64,000 nt of DNA from positions 1 to 64,000 of the forward strand of contig JAUNPS010000012.1 in NCBI GenBank assembly GCA_030536575.1. Direction: 5' to 3'. A model generated the notes under the pieces. The model saw nothing but the letters and a program-made list of their open reading frames with translations, did not search any database and was not told where the DNA came from. Source of the DNA: Eubacteriales bacterium (GTDB lineage: Bacteria; Bacillota; Clostridia; Lachnospirales; Lachnospiraceae). Both the position numbers and the translations under genes were made by a program. Shown one piece after another: positions 1 through 8,158 of this stretch (its first letter is position 1; each line of letters begins with the position of its first letter).

Positions 1-194
1 GTCTGGCCCTCCGTTACCGCTTCTGTCGCCGCATTCGTCTGGCTTTCCGTCACAGCTTCCGTAGCCGCCTCAATCTGAGCCTCCGTCGCCTCTTCCATAT
101 CCTCCGCCATCACCGGCCCCCCGCCCCGCGCCAGAGCCATCACCAGCGCCAGCGTCAGCACCAAAGCCCAACCTTTTCTCACCCTTTTTCCCAT
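1..194 (-). CDS. Secreted TEA-repeat protein, N-terminal part only
   Basis: The gene starts at 194 and runs off the left edge, so only the first 64 residues are visible. The start ATG has GGAGAG six bases upstream. An in-frame ATG seven codons earlier has no comparable ribosome site. Residues 1-30 form a signal peptide: a basic start (MGKRVRKGW), a hydrophobic stretch and a plausible cut after VMA. The mature part opens with a low-complexity acidic repeat of the type TEAQIEAATEAVTESQ, typical of linkers in secreted or wall-attached proteins of Firmicutes. No anchor or catalytic domain is visible because the rest lies outside the window. The gene starts 55 bp from a candidate invertible promoter, which suggests a phase-variable surface product. 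That role is inference. Confidence 0.7.
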   Translation of the reverse strand, partial: MGKRVRKGWALVLTLALVMALARGGGPVMAEDMEEATEAQIEAATEAVTESQTNAATEAVTEGQ

Positions 195-249
195 CTCACA
201 CTCTCCATTCTTCATTTTTTCAGACGCATTCCCGAACAACGTCCCATTT

Positions 250-273
250 ACCCCATAATATTTATTATGCGGT
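250..273. repeat. Left inverted-repeat site of candidate inverton
   Basis: This is a 24-bp near-palindrome with arms CATAATA/TATTATG around a central TT. Its reverse complement matches 449-472 at 23 of 24 positions, so the two sites are inverted relative to each other. The outer flank (243-249) reads CCCATTT and the inner flank is A-rich. It is proposed as a crossover site for the adjacent tyrosine recombinase. Confidence 0.65.
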
Positions 274-320
274 AAAAAACCCAGGCCTCTTTGACCCGCT
301 CCCCCAAAAAAGTCCAAACG

Positions 321-363
321 AAAAAGAGGCTGAAAGCGTTTTCCCTTTTCAGCCTATTCTTTA
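321..363. terminator. Bidirectional hairpin terminator inside the cassette
   Basis: A 9-bp stem (AGGCTGAAA at 327-335, TTTCAGCCT at 347-355) is flanked by A-rich sequence on the left and T-rich sequence on the right, so it can stop transcription on both strands. In the present orientation it would block leftward readthrough from the recombinase gene into the secreted-protein gene. Confidence 0.55.
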
Positions 364-376
364 TGGAAAAAAGTTA

Positions 377-405
377 TTGTATTTTTCAAACAACTCTGCT
401 ATAAT
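377..405 (+). promoter_or_regulatory. Promoter within invertible cassette
   Basis: A TTGTAT -35 (377-382), 17-bp spacer and perfect TATAAT -10 (400-405) read rightwards. The rightward transcript would pass the 449-472 site, whose dyad is followed by seven T residues and so looks like an intrinsic terminator. As drawn, the promoter would make only a short RNA. Confidence 0.6.
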
Positions 406-448
406 AGAGATCGTTACAAGAAGATACCTATGTAAGAACAGCCCATTT

Positions 449-472
449 ACCGCATAATAAATATTATGTGGT
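449..472. repeat. Right inverted-repeat site of candidate inverton
   Basis: This partner of 250-273 matches it in inverted orientation (23 of 24). The central dinucleotide AA, against TT in the left copy, sets the polarity. Its inner flank also reads CCCATTT and its outer flank is a run of T residues, so the dyad plus T-run resembles a rho-independent terminator for rightward transcripts. Confidence 0.65.
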
Positions 473-494
473 TTTTTTCTACTCTGTTTTCCCT

Positions 495-1337
495 TCAGAC
501 CACCAGTCCCAGCGCCTCGATCTGCCGCTCCTGCTCCTTACTGCTCACCAACGTATAAATCCGCGTCGTATTTACACTGGAATGTCCCAGCAGATCCGCC
601 AAATGCGACAAATCCTTCTGCGTCTCATAGTATTGCGTCGCAAACAAATGCCGCAGATTATGCGGAAAAACCTTTTCCTCCGAAACACCCGCCGCCCGGC
701 ACAGCGCCTTCATCTCATGACCGATATTGCTCCGATCCACCGGCCTCCCGCTTCGCGTCACAAAAAGGCTCCCCGTCTCGATCCCCTGCTCCTGCGCATA
801 CTGTCGGAGCTTCTTGCACAGGGACTCCGACAGCAGAACCACTCGCCCTTTTCCCTTTGCATAAACCTGCGCCCGCCCCGTCCGCAGGGACTCTGCCGTC
901 ACATAGGGAAGCTCGCTGACCCGCAGCCCCGCCGAGCAGAGTGTCTGCATGATCAGATACAACCGGATCTTCCCCGTACTCTTCGCCGCATCCAAAAGCC
1001 GCCGGTACTCCTCCCTGGACAGCTCCTTCTCCCCCGCCCGGAACGCCTCCTTCTGCACCTTCAGGGACTTCACCGTGCAATCATACCAACCCAGCCATTT
1101 CAAAAACACATTCACCGCCGCGAGCATCGAATTTACACTGGAAATGCAGTAACGCTCCACCAGATGTTCCTTATAAGCAATCATCACCCCTTTATCCACC
1201 GGATTCTCCTCCCCCGCATAAAGCCAAAAGGTCTTTACATCCCGCATATACTTCTCAATCGTCACGGCCGCCTTTTCATCTTCCTCCAGCTCCCGCCGAA
1301 ACTCTTCCAGCATTTCCTTCCTTAATAAATGTTCCAT
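495..1337 (-). CDS. Tyrosine recombinase / integrase (XerC/D-like)
   Basis: This 280-residue protein is of usual size for simple Xer-type recombinases. An N-terminal SAM-like DNA-binding domain spans about residues 5-95 and the catalytic domain about 105-275. The catalytic residues are visible: Arg139 (AGLRVSEL), Lys163 region, His226 and Arg229 (HNLRH), His252 (LGHSS) and Tyr261 (TRIY). The start ATG follows AAAGGAG. A TAAAAT -10-like element lies at 1364-1369 with a poor -35. No phage or conjugation genes lie beside it, which argues against a recent prophage. Its 3' end abuts two inverted sites flanking a promoter, so it is probably a dedicated invertase for that switch. A house-keeping Xer role is less likely but not excluded. 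Confidence 0.9.
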   Translation of the reverse strand: MEHLLRKEMLEEFRRELEEDEKAAVTIEKYMRDVKTFWLYAGEENPVDKGVMIAYKEHLVERYCISSVNSMLAAVNVFLKWLGWYDCTVKSLKVQKEAFRAGEKELSREEYRRLLDAAKSTGKIRLYLIMQTLCSAGLRVSELPYVTAESLRTGRAQVYAKGKGRVVLLSESLCKKLRQYAQEQGIETGSLFVTRSGRPVDRSNIGHEMKALCRAAGVSEEKVFPHNLRHLFATQYYETQKDLSHLADLLGHSSVNTTRIYTLVSSKEQERQIEALGLVV

Positions 1338-1404
1338 TTGGCCATCTCCTTTCTTATCCCTTTATTTTATCCCATTCCGCCCGTGCATACACCGAAATGC
1401 CCGC

Positions 1405-1434
1405 AAAAAAAGAGAAGCCGAAGCTTCCCTTTTT
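1405..1434 (-). terminator. Terminator after carB
   Basis: A stem GAAGC/GCTTC (1414-1418, 1423-1427), extendable past one mismatch into AAAAAG/CTTTTT, is followed on the minus strand by a T-run. A-rich and T-rich flanks on both sides suggest it may also act on the plus strand. Confidence 0.65.
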
Positions 1435-1451
1435 CAAATTTTTTCAAGTTC

Positions 1452-4400
1452 CTACAAATTTTTCACAGTCGCAATATCAATCAGCGTCAGCTTCTTAATA
1501 TCCGTATTCTCCAAACTGGTCACCAGCGCCCGCGCCGTATCCATCGCCGTCAGCACATTCACCCCGGTCTCAATGGCCGTCCGCCGGATCAAAAATCCAT
1601 CCCTGGAATGCTCGATCCCCTGCGACGGCGTATCGATAACCAGATCGATCTCATGGCCCAGGATCAGATCCAGCAGGTTCGGAGACGGCTGCTCCACCTT
1701 ATTTGTCCGTACCGCATGGACACCCGCCGCCTGCAGGGCCTTCGCCGTGCTCCTGGTCGCAAAAATCCGATATCCCAGCGCCTCAAACCGGCGCGCCACA
1801 TCGACAATCTCCTCTTTATCCTCATCCCGCACGGTAATGATCATATTTTTATGCTTCGGAAGCTGGATGCCCGCCCCCAGGAACGCCTTGTAAAGCGCCT
1901 CGTTAAAGGTCTTCGCAATTCCCAGGCACTCGCCCGTAGACTTCATTTCCGGCCCCAGGCTGATATCCGCGCCCCGGATTTTCTCGAAGGAGAACACCGG
2001 CATCTTAATGGCAATGTAATCGGCCTGCGGCGCCAGCCCCGTGGGATATCCCATCTCCTTCAGCGTATGGCCCAGGATCACCTTAGTCGCCAGCGGCACA
2101 ATCGGGATTCCCGTCACCTTGCTGATATACGGCACCGTCCGGCTCGACCGCGGATTCACCTCGATCACATAAACGTCGTCCCCGCACACGATAAACTGAA
2201 TATTGATCAGGCCGATCACGTGCAGCGACTGCGCCAGCTTCTTCGTATAATCCACAATCGTATCCTTCGCCTTCTGGCTGATACTCTGGGCCGGGTAGAT
2301 GGAAATGCTGTCGCCGGAGTGGATTCCCGCCCGCTCGATATGCTCCATAATGCCCGGAATCAGAATGTCCGTGCCGTCGCAGACCGCATCCACCTCGATC
2401 TCCTTGCCGACCAGGTACTTATCCACAAGAATCGGGTGTTCCTGGGCAATGCGGTTGATAATTCCAATAAATTCATCGATATCCTCATCGCTGATCGCAA
2501 TCTGCATTCCCTGACCGCCCAGCACATAGGACGGACGCACCAGCACCGGATAGCCCAGCTCATTCGCCGCTTTCTTCGCTTCCTCAGCCGTAAAGACCGT
2601 ATGACCCGCCGGTCTCGGAATCTGGCACTTCGCCAGGATTTCGTCAAACAGCTCCCTGTCTTCCGCCGCATCCACATTTTCCGCGGAAGTTCCCAGAATC
2701 GGGACGCCCATCTTCATCAGGGCTTCGGTGAGCTTGATGGCTGTCTGGCCGCCGAACTGCACCACCGCGCCGTCCGGTTTTTCAATATTGACAACGCTTT
2801 CCACATCTTCCGGAGTCAGCGGCTCGAAATACAGTTTATCCGCAATGTCGAAGTCCGTGGAAACCGTCTCCGGATTATTATTGATGATAATGGTTTCGTA
2901 CCCTTCTTTCGAGAACGCCCAGGTACAGTGCACGGAACAGAAGTCGAACTCGATTCCCTGTCCAATCCGGATCGGGCCGGAGCCAAGCACCAGCACCTTT
3001 TTCCGGTCATGCGTCTCCACCGCTTCATTTTCGCTGCCGAATACGGAATAGTAATAGGGCGTTTCGGCCGCAAATTCCGCCGCGCAGGTGTCAACCATCT
3101 TGTAAGCGGCCACGATTCCATTCTCGCAGCGCATGCTTTTGATTTCCTCTTCGGTCTTTCCGGTGAGGCGGGCAATCACATTGTCCGGGAACTCAATGCG
3201 CTTTGCCTCTTTTAAAAGCTCCACGGTCAGTTCCTGCGTCTTCAGCGCCTGCTCCATCTCCACCAGAATCGCCAGTTTATCAATGAACCACACATCGATC
3301 TGGGTAATCGCATGGATTTCCTCATAAGAGAATCCCCGGCGCAGCGCCTCCGCAATGACCCAAATCCGGCGGTCATCCACCACATTTAACTGCTTTCTCA
3401 GCTCATCCTCGTCCAAATGGCTGAAATCATAGGACAGCAGACAGTCCACATGCTGTTCCAGCGACCGGATCGCCTTCATCAGGGCGCCCTCAAAATTGTC
3501 GCAGATGCTCATGACTTCGCCGGTGGCCTTCATCTGGGTGGTCAGGGTACGCTTCGCACTGATGAATTTATCGAAGGGCAGACGCGGAATCTTCACGACA
3601 CAGTAGTCCAGCATGGGTTCGAAGCTCGCATAAGTCTTTCCGGTTATCGCGTTTTTAATCTCATCCAGGGTATAACCCAGCGCAATCTTCGCCGCCACTT
3701 TCGCAATCGGATACCCGGTCGCCTTGGACGCCAGGGCCGACGAACGGCTCACTCGCGGATTCACCTCGATGACGCAGTATTCGAAGCTGGTGGGATGCAG
3801 GGCGAACTGGACATTGCAGCCGCCGGTAATTTTCAGCTCGCTGATGATATTCAGGGCCGAGGTACGGAGCATCTGGTATTCTTTGTCGCCCAGGGTCTGG
3901 GATGGAGCCACGACGATACTGTCGCCGGTGTGGACGCCTACGGGGTCGATGTTTTCCATGTTGCAGACCGTGATGACGTTCCCGTTCCCGTCGCGCATGA
4001 CTTCGTATTCAATTTCTTTCCATCCGGCAATGCAGCGCTCCACGAGCACCTGGCCCACACGGCTTAACCGCAGGCCGTTTTCCAGGATTTCCTCCAGCTC
4101 CTGATGGTTGTGGGCAATGCCGCCGCCGCTTCCGCCAAGGGTATAAGCCGGGCGCAGGACAACCGGATAGCCGATTTTATTGGCAAAGGCCGCACCGTCT
4201 TCCACATTTTCCACTACCAGGGACGGGGCCACAGGCTCGCCGATTTTTTCCATGGTGCTCTTAAATTCCAGGCGGTCCTCCGCCTTTTTGATGGTTTCGG
4301 AGGTGGTTCCGATCAGGCGCACGCCGTTTTCTTTTAAGAACCCGCGATCCTCCAGCTCCATAGCCAGGTTTAACCCGGCCTGCCCTCCAAGGGTCGGAAG

Positions 4401-4658
4401 CACGCTGTCCGGGCGCTCTTTTAAGATGAGCTGTTCCACCACTTCCACGGTCAGCGGCTCAATGTAAACTTTATCTGCAATGTCTTTGTCGGTCATGATC
4501 GTGGCCGGATTCGAGTTCAAAAGAACCACTTCTACGCCCTCTTCTTTCAGGGAACGGCAGGCCTGGGTGCCTGCGTAGTCGAATTCTGCGGCCTGGCCGA
4601 TGACAATGGGGCCGGAACCGATCACAAGAACTTTTTTAATCGAAGGATTTTTCGGCAT
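1452..4658 (-). CDS. carB: Carbamoyl-phosphate synthase large subunit (copy 1)
   Basis: This 1068-residue protein is full length for CarB. It makes carbamoyl phosphate from bicarbonate, two ATP and ammonia channelled from CarA, feeding pyrimidine and arginine synthesis in the cytoplasm. Two duplicated ATP-grasp halves are visible, beginning with [14 protein letters not shown] near residue 9 and [14 protein letters not shown] near 556, each followed by an RPxYxLGG nucleotide-binding loop. The C-terminal allosteric (MGS-like) domain has ATRSTA and PSPNLLD, which differs from the HGT/EGRP signature of enterobacterial CarB. The start ATG overlaps the carA stop by one base (TAATG), giving tight coupling. 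A second, orphan CarB is encoded at 29450-32683. Confidence 0.97.
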   Translation of the reverse strand: MPKNPSIKKVLVIGSGPIVIGQAAEFDYAGTQACRSLKEEGVEVVLLNSNPATIMTDKDIADKVYIEPLTVEVVEQLILKERPDSVLPTLGGQAGLNLAMELEDRGFLKENGVRLIGTTSETIKKAEDRLEFKSTMEKIGEPVAPSLVVENVEDGAAFANKIGYPVVLRPAYTLGGSGGGIAHNHQELEEILENGLRLSRVGQVLVERCIAGWKEIEYEVMRDGNGNVITVCNMENIDPVGVHTGDSIVVAPSQTLGDKEYQMLRTSALNIISELKITGGCNVQFALHPTSFEYCVIEVNPRVSRSSALASKATGYPIAKVAAKIALGYTLDEIKNAITGKTYASFEPMLDYCVVKIPRLPFDKFISAKRTLTTQMKATGEVMSICDNFEGALMKAIRSLEQHVDCLLSYDFSHLDEDELRKQLNVVDDRRIWVIAEALRRGFSYEEIHAITQIDVWFIDKLAILVEMEQALKTQELTVELLKEAKRIEFPDNVIARLTGKTEEEIKSMRCENGIVAAYKMVDTCAAEFAAETPYYYSVFGSENEAVETHDRKKVLVLGSGPIRIGQGIEFDFCSVHCTWAFSKEGYETIIINNNPETVSTDFDIADKLYFEPLTPEDVESVVNIEKPDGAVVQFGGQTAIKLTEALMKMGVPILGTSAENVDAAEDRELFDEILAKCQIPRPAGHTVFTAEEAKKAANELGYPVLVRPSYVLGGQGMQIAISDEDIDEFIGIINRIAQEHPILVDKYLVGKEIEVDAVCDGTDILIPGIMEHIERAGIHSGDSISIYPAQSISQKAKDTIVDYTKKLAQSLHVIGLINIQFIVCGDDVYVIEVNPRSSRTVPYISKVTGIPIVPLATKVILGHTLKEMGYPTGLAPQADYIAIKMPVFSFEKIRGADISLGPEMKSTGECLGIAKTFNEALYKAFLGAGIQLPKHKNMIITVRDEDKEEIVDVARRFEALGYRIFATRSTAKALQAAGVHAVRTNKVEQPSPNLLDLILGHEIDLVIDTPSQGIEHSRDGFLIRRTAIETGVNVLTAMDTARALVTSLENTDIKKLTLIDIATVKNL

Positions 4659-5731
4659 TAGTGATTCACCTCCATCATGTGCATAAAACGGTCAAACAGG
4701 TAGCCGGAGTCCTGGGGGCCAGGGCAGGCTTCCGGGTGGAACTGGACGGTAAAAATGTTCTTTCCGGTATAGGAAAGGCCTTCGTTCGTCCCGTCGTTTA
4801 CATTTACAAAGGCGGGAACCGCCACCTTCGGATCCAGTTTTTCGGTATCAACCACATAGCCGTGGTTCTGGGAAGAAATATACACCCGCCCGGTGGCCAG
4901 GTCTTTCACCGGATGGTTTCCGCCGCGGTGGCCGTATTTCATCTTATGGGTATCCGCGCCGGTGGCCAGCGCCATGAGCTGGTGGCCCAGGCAGATGGCG
5001 AAGATCGGGATGTTTGTGTCGTAGAGTTTTTTGATTTCCCGGATGATGGATTCGCATTCTTTGGGGTCGCCGGGGCCATTGCTTAACATAATGCCGTCCG
5101 GGGCCGCCGCGATGATCTTTTCGGCCGGGGTGTCCGCCGGATAAACCGTTACCTGACAGCCGCGCCGGTTCAGGCTCCGGACAATGTTCCGCTTTGCGCC
5201 CAGATCCAGAAGCGCCACCTTCGGGCCTTCGCCCGGCAGGACATAAGGTTCTTTGCAGGTCACCTTTTCCACGACTTTTCCGGTGGTGTAGGCTTTCAGT
5301 TTCGGAAGGATCTCTTCTATATTATAATTCTCATCGGTGGTGATGCAGCCGTTCATCGTCCCCTTTTCCCGGAGGATCTTCGTCAGGGCGCGGGTGTCGA
5401 TCCCGCAGATCCCCGGAATGTCATGCTCAAGGAGAAAATGCTGTATGGTGTCTTCGCTTCTGAAATTACTCGGTACTCTGGAAAGTTCCCTTACAATAAA
5501 ACCGTCCGGCCAGGGTCTGCCGGACTCCATATCCTCGTGGCAGATCCCATAATTTCCGATTAACGGATAGGTCATGACGACTGCCTGTCCGGCGTAGGAG
5601 GGGTCGGTAAGGACTTCCAGATAGCCGGTCATCGAGGTGTTGAATACGATTTCACTGATGATTTCTTTCGCTTTGCCGATACTGGTTCCGGTAAAGACGG
5701 TTCCATCTTCTAAAATCAGAAATGCTTTCAT
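4658..5731 (-). CDS. carA: Carbamoyl-phosphate synthase small subunit
   Basis: This 357-residue glutamine amidotransferase subunit releases ammonia from glutamine for CarB. The N-terminal CPSase small-chain domain covers about residues 1-130. The class I amidotransferase domain carries the nucleophile Cys247 (FAICLGHQ) and the His332/Glu334 pair (FHPEA). Length is typical. The ATG follows GGAACAGGTG. It is the first gene of a two-gene operon with carB behind a clear promoter at 5864-5892. The roughly 125-nt leader contains an eight-T run near 5803-5810, but I cannot see a convincing PyrR or attenuator fold. It is the only carA in the window and presumably serves carB copy 1. Whether it also serves copy 2 is unknown. 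Confidence 0.97.
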   Translation of the reverse strand: MKAFLILEDGTVFTGTSIGKAKEIISEIVFNTSMTGYLEVLTDPSYAGQAVVMTYPLIGNYGICHEDMESGRPWPDGFIVRELSRVPSNFRSEDTIQHFLLEHDIPGICGIDTRALTKILREKGTMNGCITTDENYNIEEILPKLKAYTTGKVVEKVTCKEPYVLPGEGPKVALLDLGAKRNIVRSLNRRGCQVTVYPADTPAEKIIAAAPDGIMLSNGPGDPKECESIIREIKKLYDTNIPIFAICLGHQLMALATGADTHKMKYGHRGGNHPVKDLATGRVYISSQNHGYVVDTEKLDPKVAVPAFVNVNDGTNEGLSYTGKNIFTVQFHPEACPGPQDSGYLFDRFMHMMEVNH

Positions 5732-5863
5732 ATGTCACCTGTTCCTTTCGAGATTTTTCTGTTGAGTCGTTCGGTTTTCCAATTTGTCATTTCCGGGCAG
5801 AAAAAAAAGACGCTGAAAGAATCCCCCGCGCCCCCCTTGCCTGCAGATACTCAAATTGTAAAG

Positions 5864-5892
5864 ATTCTACCATAAACATTTCCGTATTTCAA
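5864..5892 (-). promoter_or_regulatory. carAB promoter
   Basis: On the minus strand: TTGAAA (5887-5892), 17-bp spacer, TAGAAT (5864-5869). It lies about 130 bp upstream of the carA start. Confidence 0.65.
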
Positions 5893-5931
5893 CCTTTTTC
5901 TTTAAAAAAATTCGATTCTGCTTGTGAATGC

Positions 5932-5960
5932 TTGACTTTTCTATTTTACTGGCGTACCAT
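5932..5960 (+). promoter_or_regulatory. Promoter for the ABC exporter pair
   Basis: TTGACT (5932-5937), 17-bp spacer and TACCAT (5955-5960) read towards the ATPase gene at 6009. The -35 is close to consensus and the -10 is weaker. It is divergent from the carAB promoter. Confidence 0.5.
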
Positions 5961-6008
5961 CACCTTAGCCCCAAGACTCATTTTTTGCTGTCTGATAGGA
6001 GGAACTTT

Positions 6009-6698
6009 ATGCTTACTTGCAAAAATCTGACAAAAACCTACCGGAACCGGGCGGCTGTGCAGAATCTAACTCTGTCCTTGTCGCCTGGCCGGATCTACGC
6101 ATTGCTCGGCCCCAACGGCAGCGGCAAGACCACCTTCATGAAAATGGCCGCTGGACTCGTCAAGCCCACGAACGGCGAGATCCTGTTCGAAGACCAGCCG
6201 ATCGGAATCCATTCCAAAGAGCACATTGCCTATATGCCGACGGAAAGCTATTTTTACGCCTACATGACCGGGAAAGACGTCGGAAATTATTACCATGATT
6301 TCTTTCAGGACTTTGATTCGGAAAAATATTTTCAGCTTCTGGAAACCATGAACCTGGATCCCACCCAGAAGGTTGCGAAAATGTCTTCCGGTATGATGGC
6401 GAAGCTCAAGATTGCCGTCACGCTTTCCAGAGACGCGCATCTGATCATGCTGGACGAACCGTTAAACGGCATCGATATCATTGCCAGGGATAAAATCATC
6501 AGCACGATTCTGGAATCTTTTACCCCTGAAAAGACCTTCGTCCTCTCCAGCCATCTGGTGGACGAGCTGGAAAAGGTTATCGACCACGCCATTTTTATTA
6601 AGGACGGCGAACTGGTTCTGGAAGGGGAGGCGGAAAAGCTCCGCGCGGAATACGGAAAATCCATTGTCACTCTTTATAAGGAAATCTATGCGGAATAA
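6009..6698 (+). CDS. ABC transporter ATP-binding protein
   Basis: This 229-residue single ABC ATPase powers the permease encoded just downstream. Walker A (GPNGSGKTT, residues 34-42) and Walker B (LIMLDEP) are intact. The signature loop reads MSSGMM rather than LSGGQ, a deviation seen in small GntR-linked exporters of Firmicutes. I chose the ATG at 6009 because AGGAGG sits at its proper distance. An upstream in-frame ATG at 5928 has no ribosome site and falls before the promoter. The pair resembles the YtrB/EcsA-like groups whose substrates are mostly unknown. No GntR regulator is adjacent. The substrate cannot be told from sequence. Confidence 0.9.
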   Translation: MLTCKNLTKTYRNRAAVQNLTLSLSPGRIYALLGPNGSGKTTFMKMAAGLVKPTNGEILFEDQPIGIHSKEHIAYMPTESYFYAYMTGKDVGNYYHDFFQDFDSEKYFQLLETMNLDPTQKVAKMSSGMMAKLKIAVTLSRDAHLIMLDEPLNGIDIIARDKIISTILESFTPEKTFVLSSHLVDELEKVIDHAIFIKDGELVLEGEAEKLRAEYGKSIVTLYKEIYAE

Positions 6699-6710
6699 CG
6701 GAGGGCGTCT

Positions 6711-7481
6711 ATGTTCAAACTGATGAAATATGAATTCCGGAAAAACCGAAACACCTTGCTGGCCATCGGCGGAGGGCTTCTGCTCCTCCAACTCTATTTT
6801 TTATTCAATATTCTCACATTTAACGAGACAGAGGAAAAGCTGACCGTCAGCGCGATCTTTCTTTACCTGTATGCGATTGTCTGCTTTTTTGCAGTCTTTA
6901 TCCTGGCGGCCTATAATTACTCCAGGGAGCTGAATTCCAAAAGCAGCTATCTGATTTTTATGACGCCGACTTCCAGCTATACAATTCTTTTTTCCAAGCT
7001 GCTGTCCACGCTGATTCTTGGAATTGCGATCGCGGCCGTTCTTGGAGTGCTCGGTGCGGTGGATATGAACCTGTATTCCCAGGCGATTCCGGAATCGGAA
7101 GATTTTGCTTCGCTGCTGCGGTTTGCGCTGGAAACCCTGGGATTTTCGGTAGGGACGATCCTGCTGAATATCCTGACGGGGATTCTGACTTTTCTGGTAA
7201 ACTTTTTTGCCATTGTGTCGCTTGTGTACCTGTCTGTGACTTTGAGCGCCACATTCCTGCAGAACAGTAAACTGAAATCGGTTCTCAGTGTGCTGCTGTT
7301 CCTGCTGCTCACTTACCTTGTCAGCAAGGTCACGAGCGTGCTGCCTGTCATTTATGAGATGCCGGAAGACATGACAGAAGCGATTTTGAATGTATTGCCC
7401 GCAACGCTGTTTAATCTGGTGGTTTTCCTTGCCTCGATCTTCACCTGCGGGAAACTTCTCGACAAAAAGGTTTCTCTTTAG
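6711..7481 (+). CDS. ABC-2 type permease
   Basis: This 256-residue integral membrane protein has about six hydrophobic segments, including residues 17-35, 45-65, 90-110, 140-165, 180-205 and 225-245, with a charged N-terminus (MFKLMKYEFRKNRN) typical of ABC-2 permeases. It starts 12 bp after the ATPase gene with GGAGG upstream, so the two form one operon and presumably one exporter. No substrate-binding partner is encoded nearby, which supports export rather than import. The substrate is unknown. Confidence 0.85.
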   Translation: MFKLMKYEFRKNRNTLLAIGGGLLLLQLYFLFNILTFNETEEKLTVSAIFLYLYAIVCFFAVFILAAYNYSRELNSKSSYLIFMTPTSSYTILFSKLLSTLILGIAIAAVLGVLGAVDMNLYSQAIPESEDFASLLRFALETLGFSVGTILLNILTGILTFLVNFFAIVSLVYLSVTLSATFLQNSKLKSVLSVLLFLLLTYLVSKVTSVLPVIYEMPEDMTEAILNVLPATLFNLVVFLASIFTCGKLLDKKVSL

Positions 7482-7540
7482 GTAGATTTTTTCCTTCATC
7501 CGTGCTATGATGAAAAAAATCGACAAAGGAGGAAGGAATT

Positions 7541-7987
7541 TTGAAGAAGTTTTTGGGAGAGTTTAAAGAGTTTATCATGCGGGGGAATGTGTTGGAAATG
7601 GCGATTGCGTTTATTATCAGCACCGCTTTTAATAAGATCGTCACCTCCCTCGTCAATGACGTGCTGATGCCGGTCATTACGCTGCTCACCGGGAAGATTG
7701 ACTTTACGAATCTGTTCATTGCCATGGATGGGAATTCTTATGCGACGCTGGAGGCCGCTAAGGAGTCCACTTCTGTCCTGGCTTACGGAAGTTTCATTCA
7801 GACCATTATCGAATTTCTGATCATTGCGTTTTCGGTATTCGTTGTGGTGAAGACGATGAACAGCTTCCATAAGCCGGAACCTGTGGAAGAAGCGCCTGCC
7901 ACCAAGGTCTGTCCTTACTGCAAATCTGAGGTTCCCATCGACGCCGTGAAGTGCGCGCACTGCACCTCTGATCTGCCGCAGGAATAA
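7541..7987 (+). CDS. mscL: Large-conductance mechanosensitive channel with zinc-ribbon tail
   Basis: This 148-residue MscL opens under membrane tension on osmotic downshock. The first helix region (EFIMRGNVLEMAIAF) and second transmembrane segment (about residues 85-105) match the family. The start is TTG, chosen because GGAGGAAGG precedes it and no ATG fits. The C-terminus has an extra module with CPYC and CAHC pairs about 20 residues apart (residues about 124-143), a cytoplasmic zinc ribbon replacing the usual charged helix bundle. A strong terminator follows at once. The zinc-ribbon tail is the odd point and may modulate gating or assembly, which is inference. Confidence 0.93.
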   Translation: MKKFLGEFKEFIMRGNVLEMAIAFIISTAFNKIVTSLVNDVLMPVITLLTGKIDFTNLFIAMDGNSYATLEAAKESTSVLAYGSFIQTIIEFLIIAFSVFVVVKTMNSFHKPEPVEEAPATKVCPYCKSEVPIDAVKCAHCTSDLPQE

Positions 7988-7995
7988 ACGAAATG

Positions 7996-8040
7996 AAAGC
8001 TGCCGCGATTGTCTTTTTGCTGACATTCGCGGCAGCTTTT
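7996..8040 (+). terminator. Terminator after mscL
   Basis: A perfect 13-bp stem, AAAGCTGCCGCGA (7996-8008) against TCGCGGCAGCTTT (8027-8039), ends in a T-run. Confidence 0.85.
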
Positions 8041-8158
8041 ATGCACCGAAACGGTAACCTTCCCGCGCGGCGCATATTTGCGGCATTTTCATGGCAGATA
8101 CGCCATCAGGCAATGTTCTTTCACATGCAACACGCCGCCGTGGCCGCGGCGCGGCCTT

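Larger units (their letters stand above)
250..472. other. Candidate invertible promoter cassette (phase switch)
   Basis: This roughly 300-bp gene-free stretch holds two inverted 24-bp sites enclosing about 175 bp. The enclosed segment contains a bidirectional hairpin terminator (321-363) and a TTGTAT-17-TATAAT promoter (377-405). It lies between a divergently placed secreted-protein gene (start 194) and a tyrosine recombinase gene (stop 495). In the present orientation the promoter points right, antisense to the recombinase, and the secreted gene has no evident promoter. Inversion would point it left at the secreted gene. The layout matches recombinase-controlled invertible promoters known in Clostridia and Bacteroides. 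Inversion itself is inference. Confidence 0.6.

Noticed and set aside
468..1325. Long plus-strand open frame (285 codons)
   Set aside because: It is antisense to the tyrosine recombinase, whose catalytic residues and ribosome site are clear. The plus-strand product is Arg/Pro/His/Leu-rich with no domain.
495..1337. Integrase as part of an integrated phage or conjugative element
   Set aside because: No excisionase, repressor, relaxase, structural or tRNA attachment features within reach. Neighbours are carAB and a secreted protein.
1329..3215. 628-codon plus-strand open frame
   Set aside because: It is a shadow of carB on the opposite strand in a GC-rich gene. No ribosome site or family resemblance.
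5732..5863. PyrR-binding attenuator in the carAB leader
   Set aside because: An eight-T run is present but I could not find the PyrR loop consensus or a convincing terminator/antiterminator pair.
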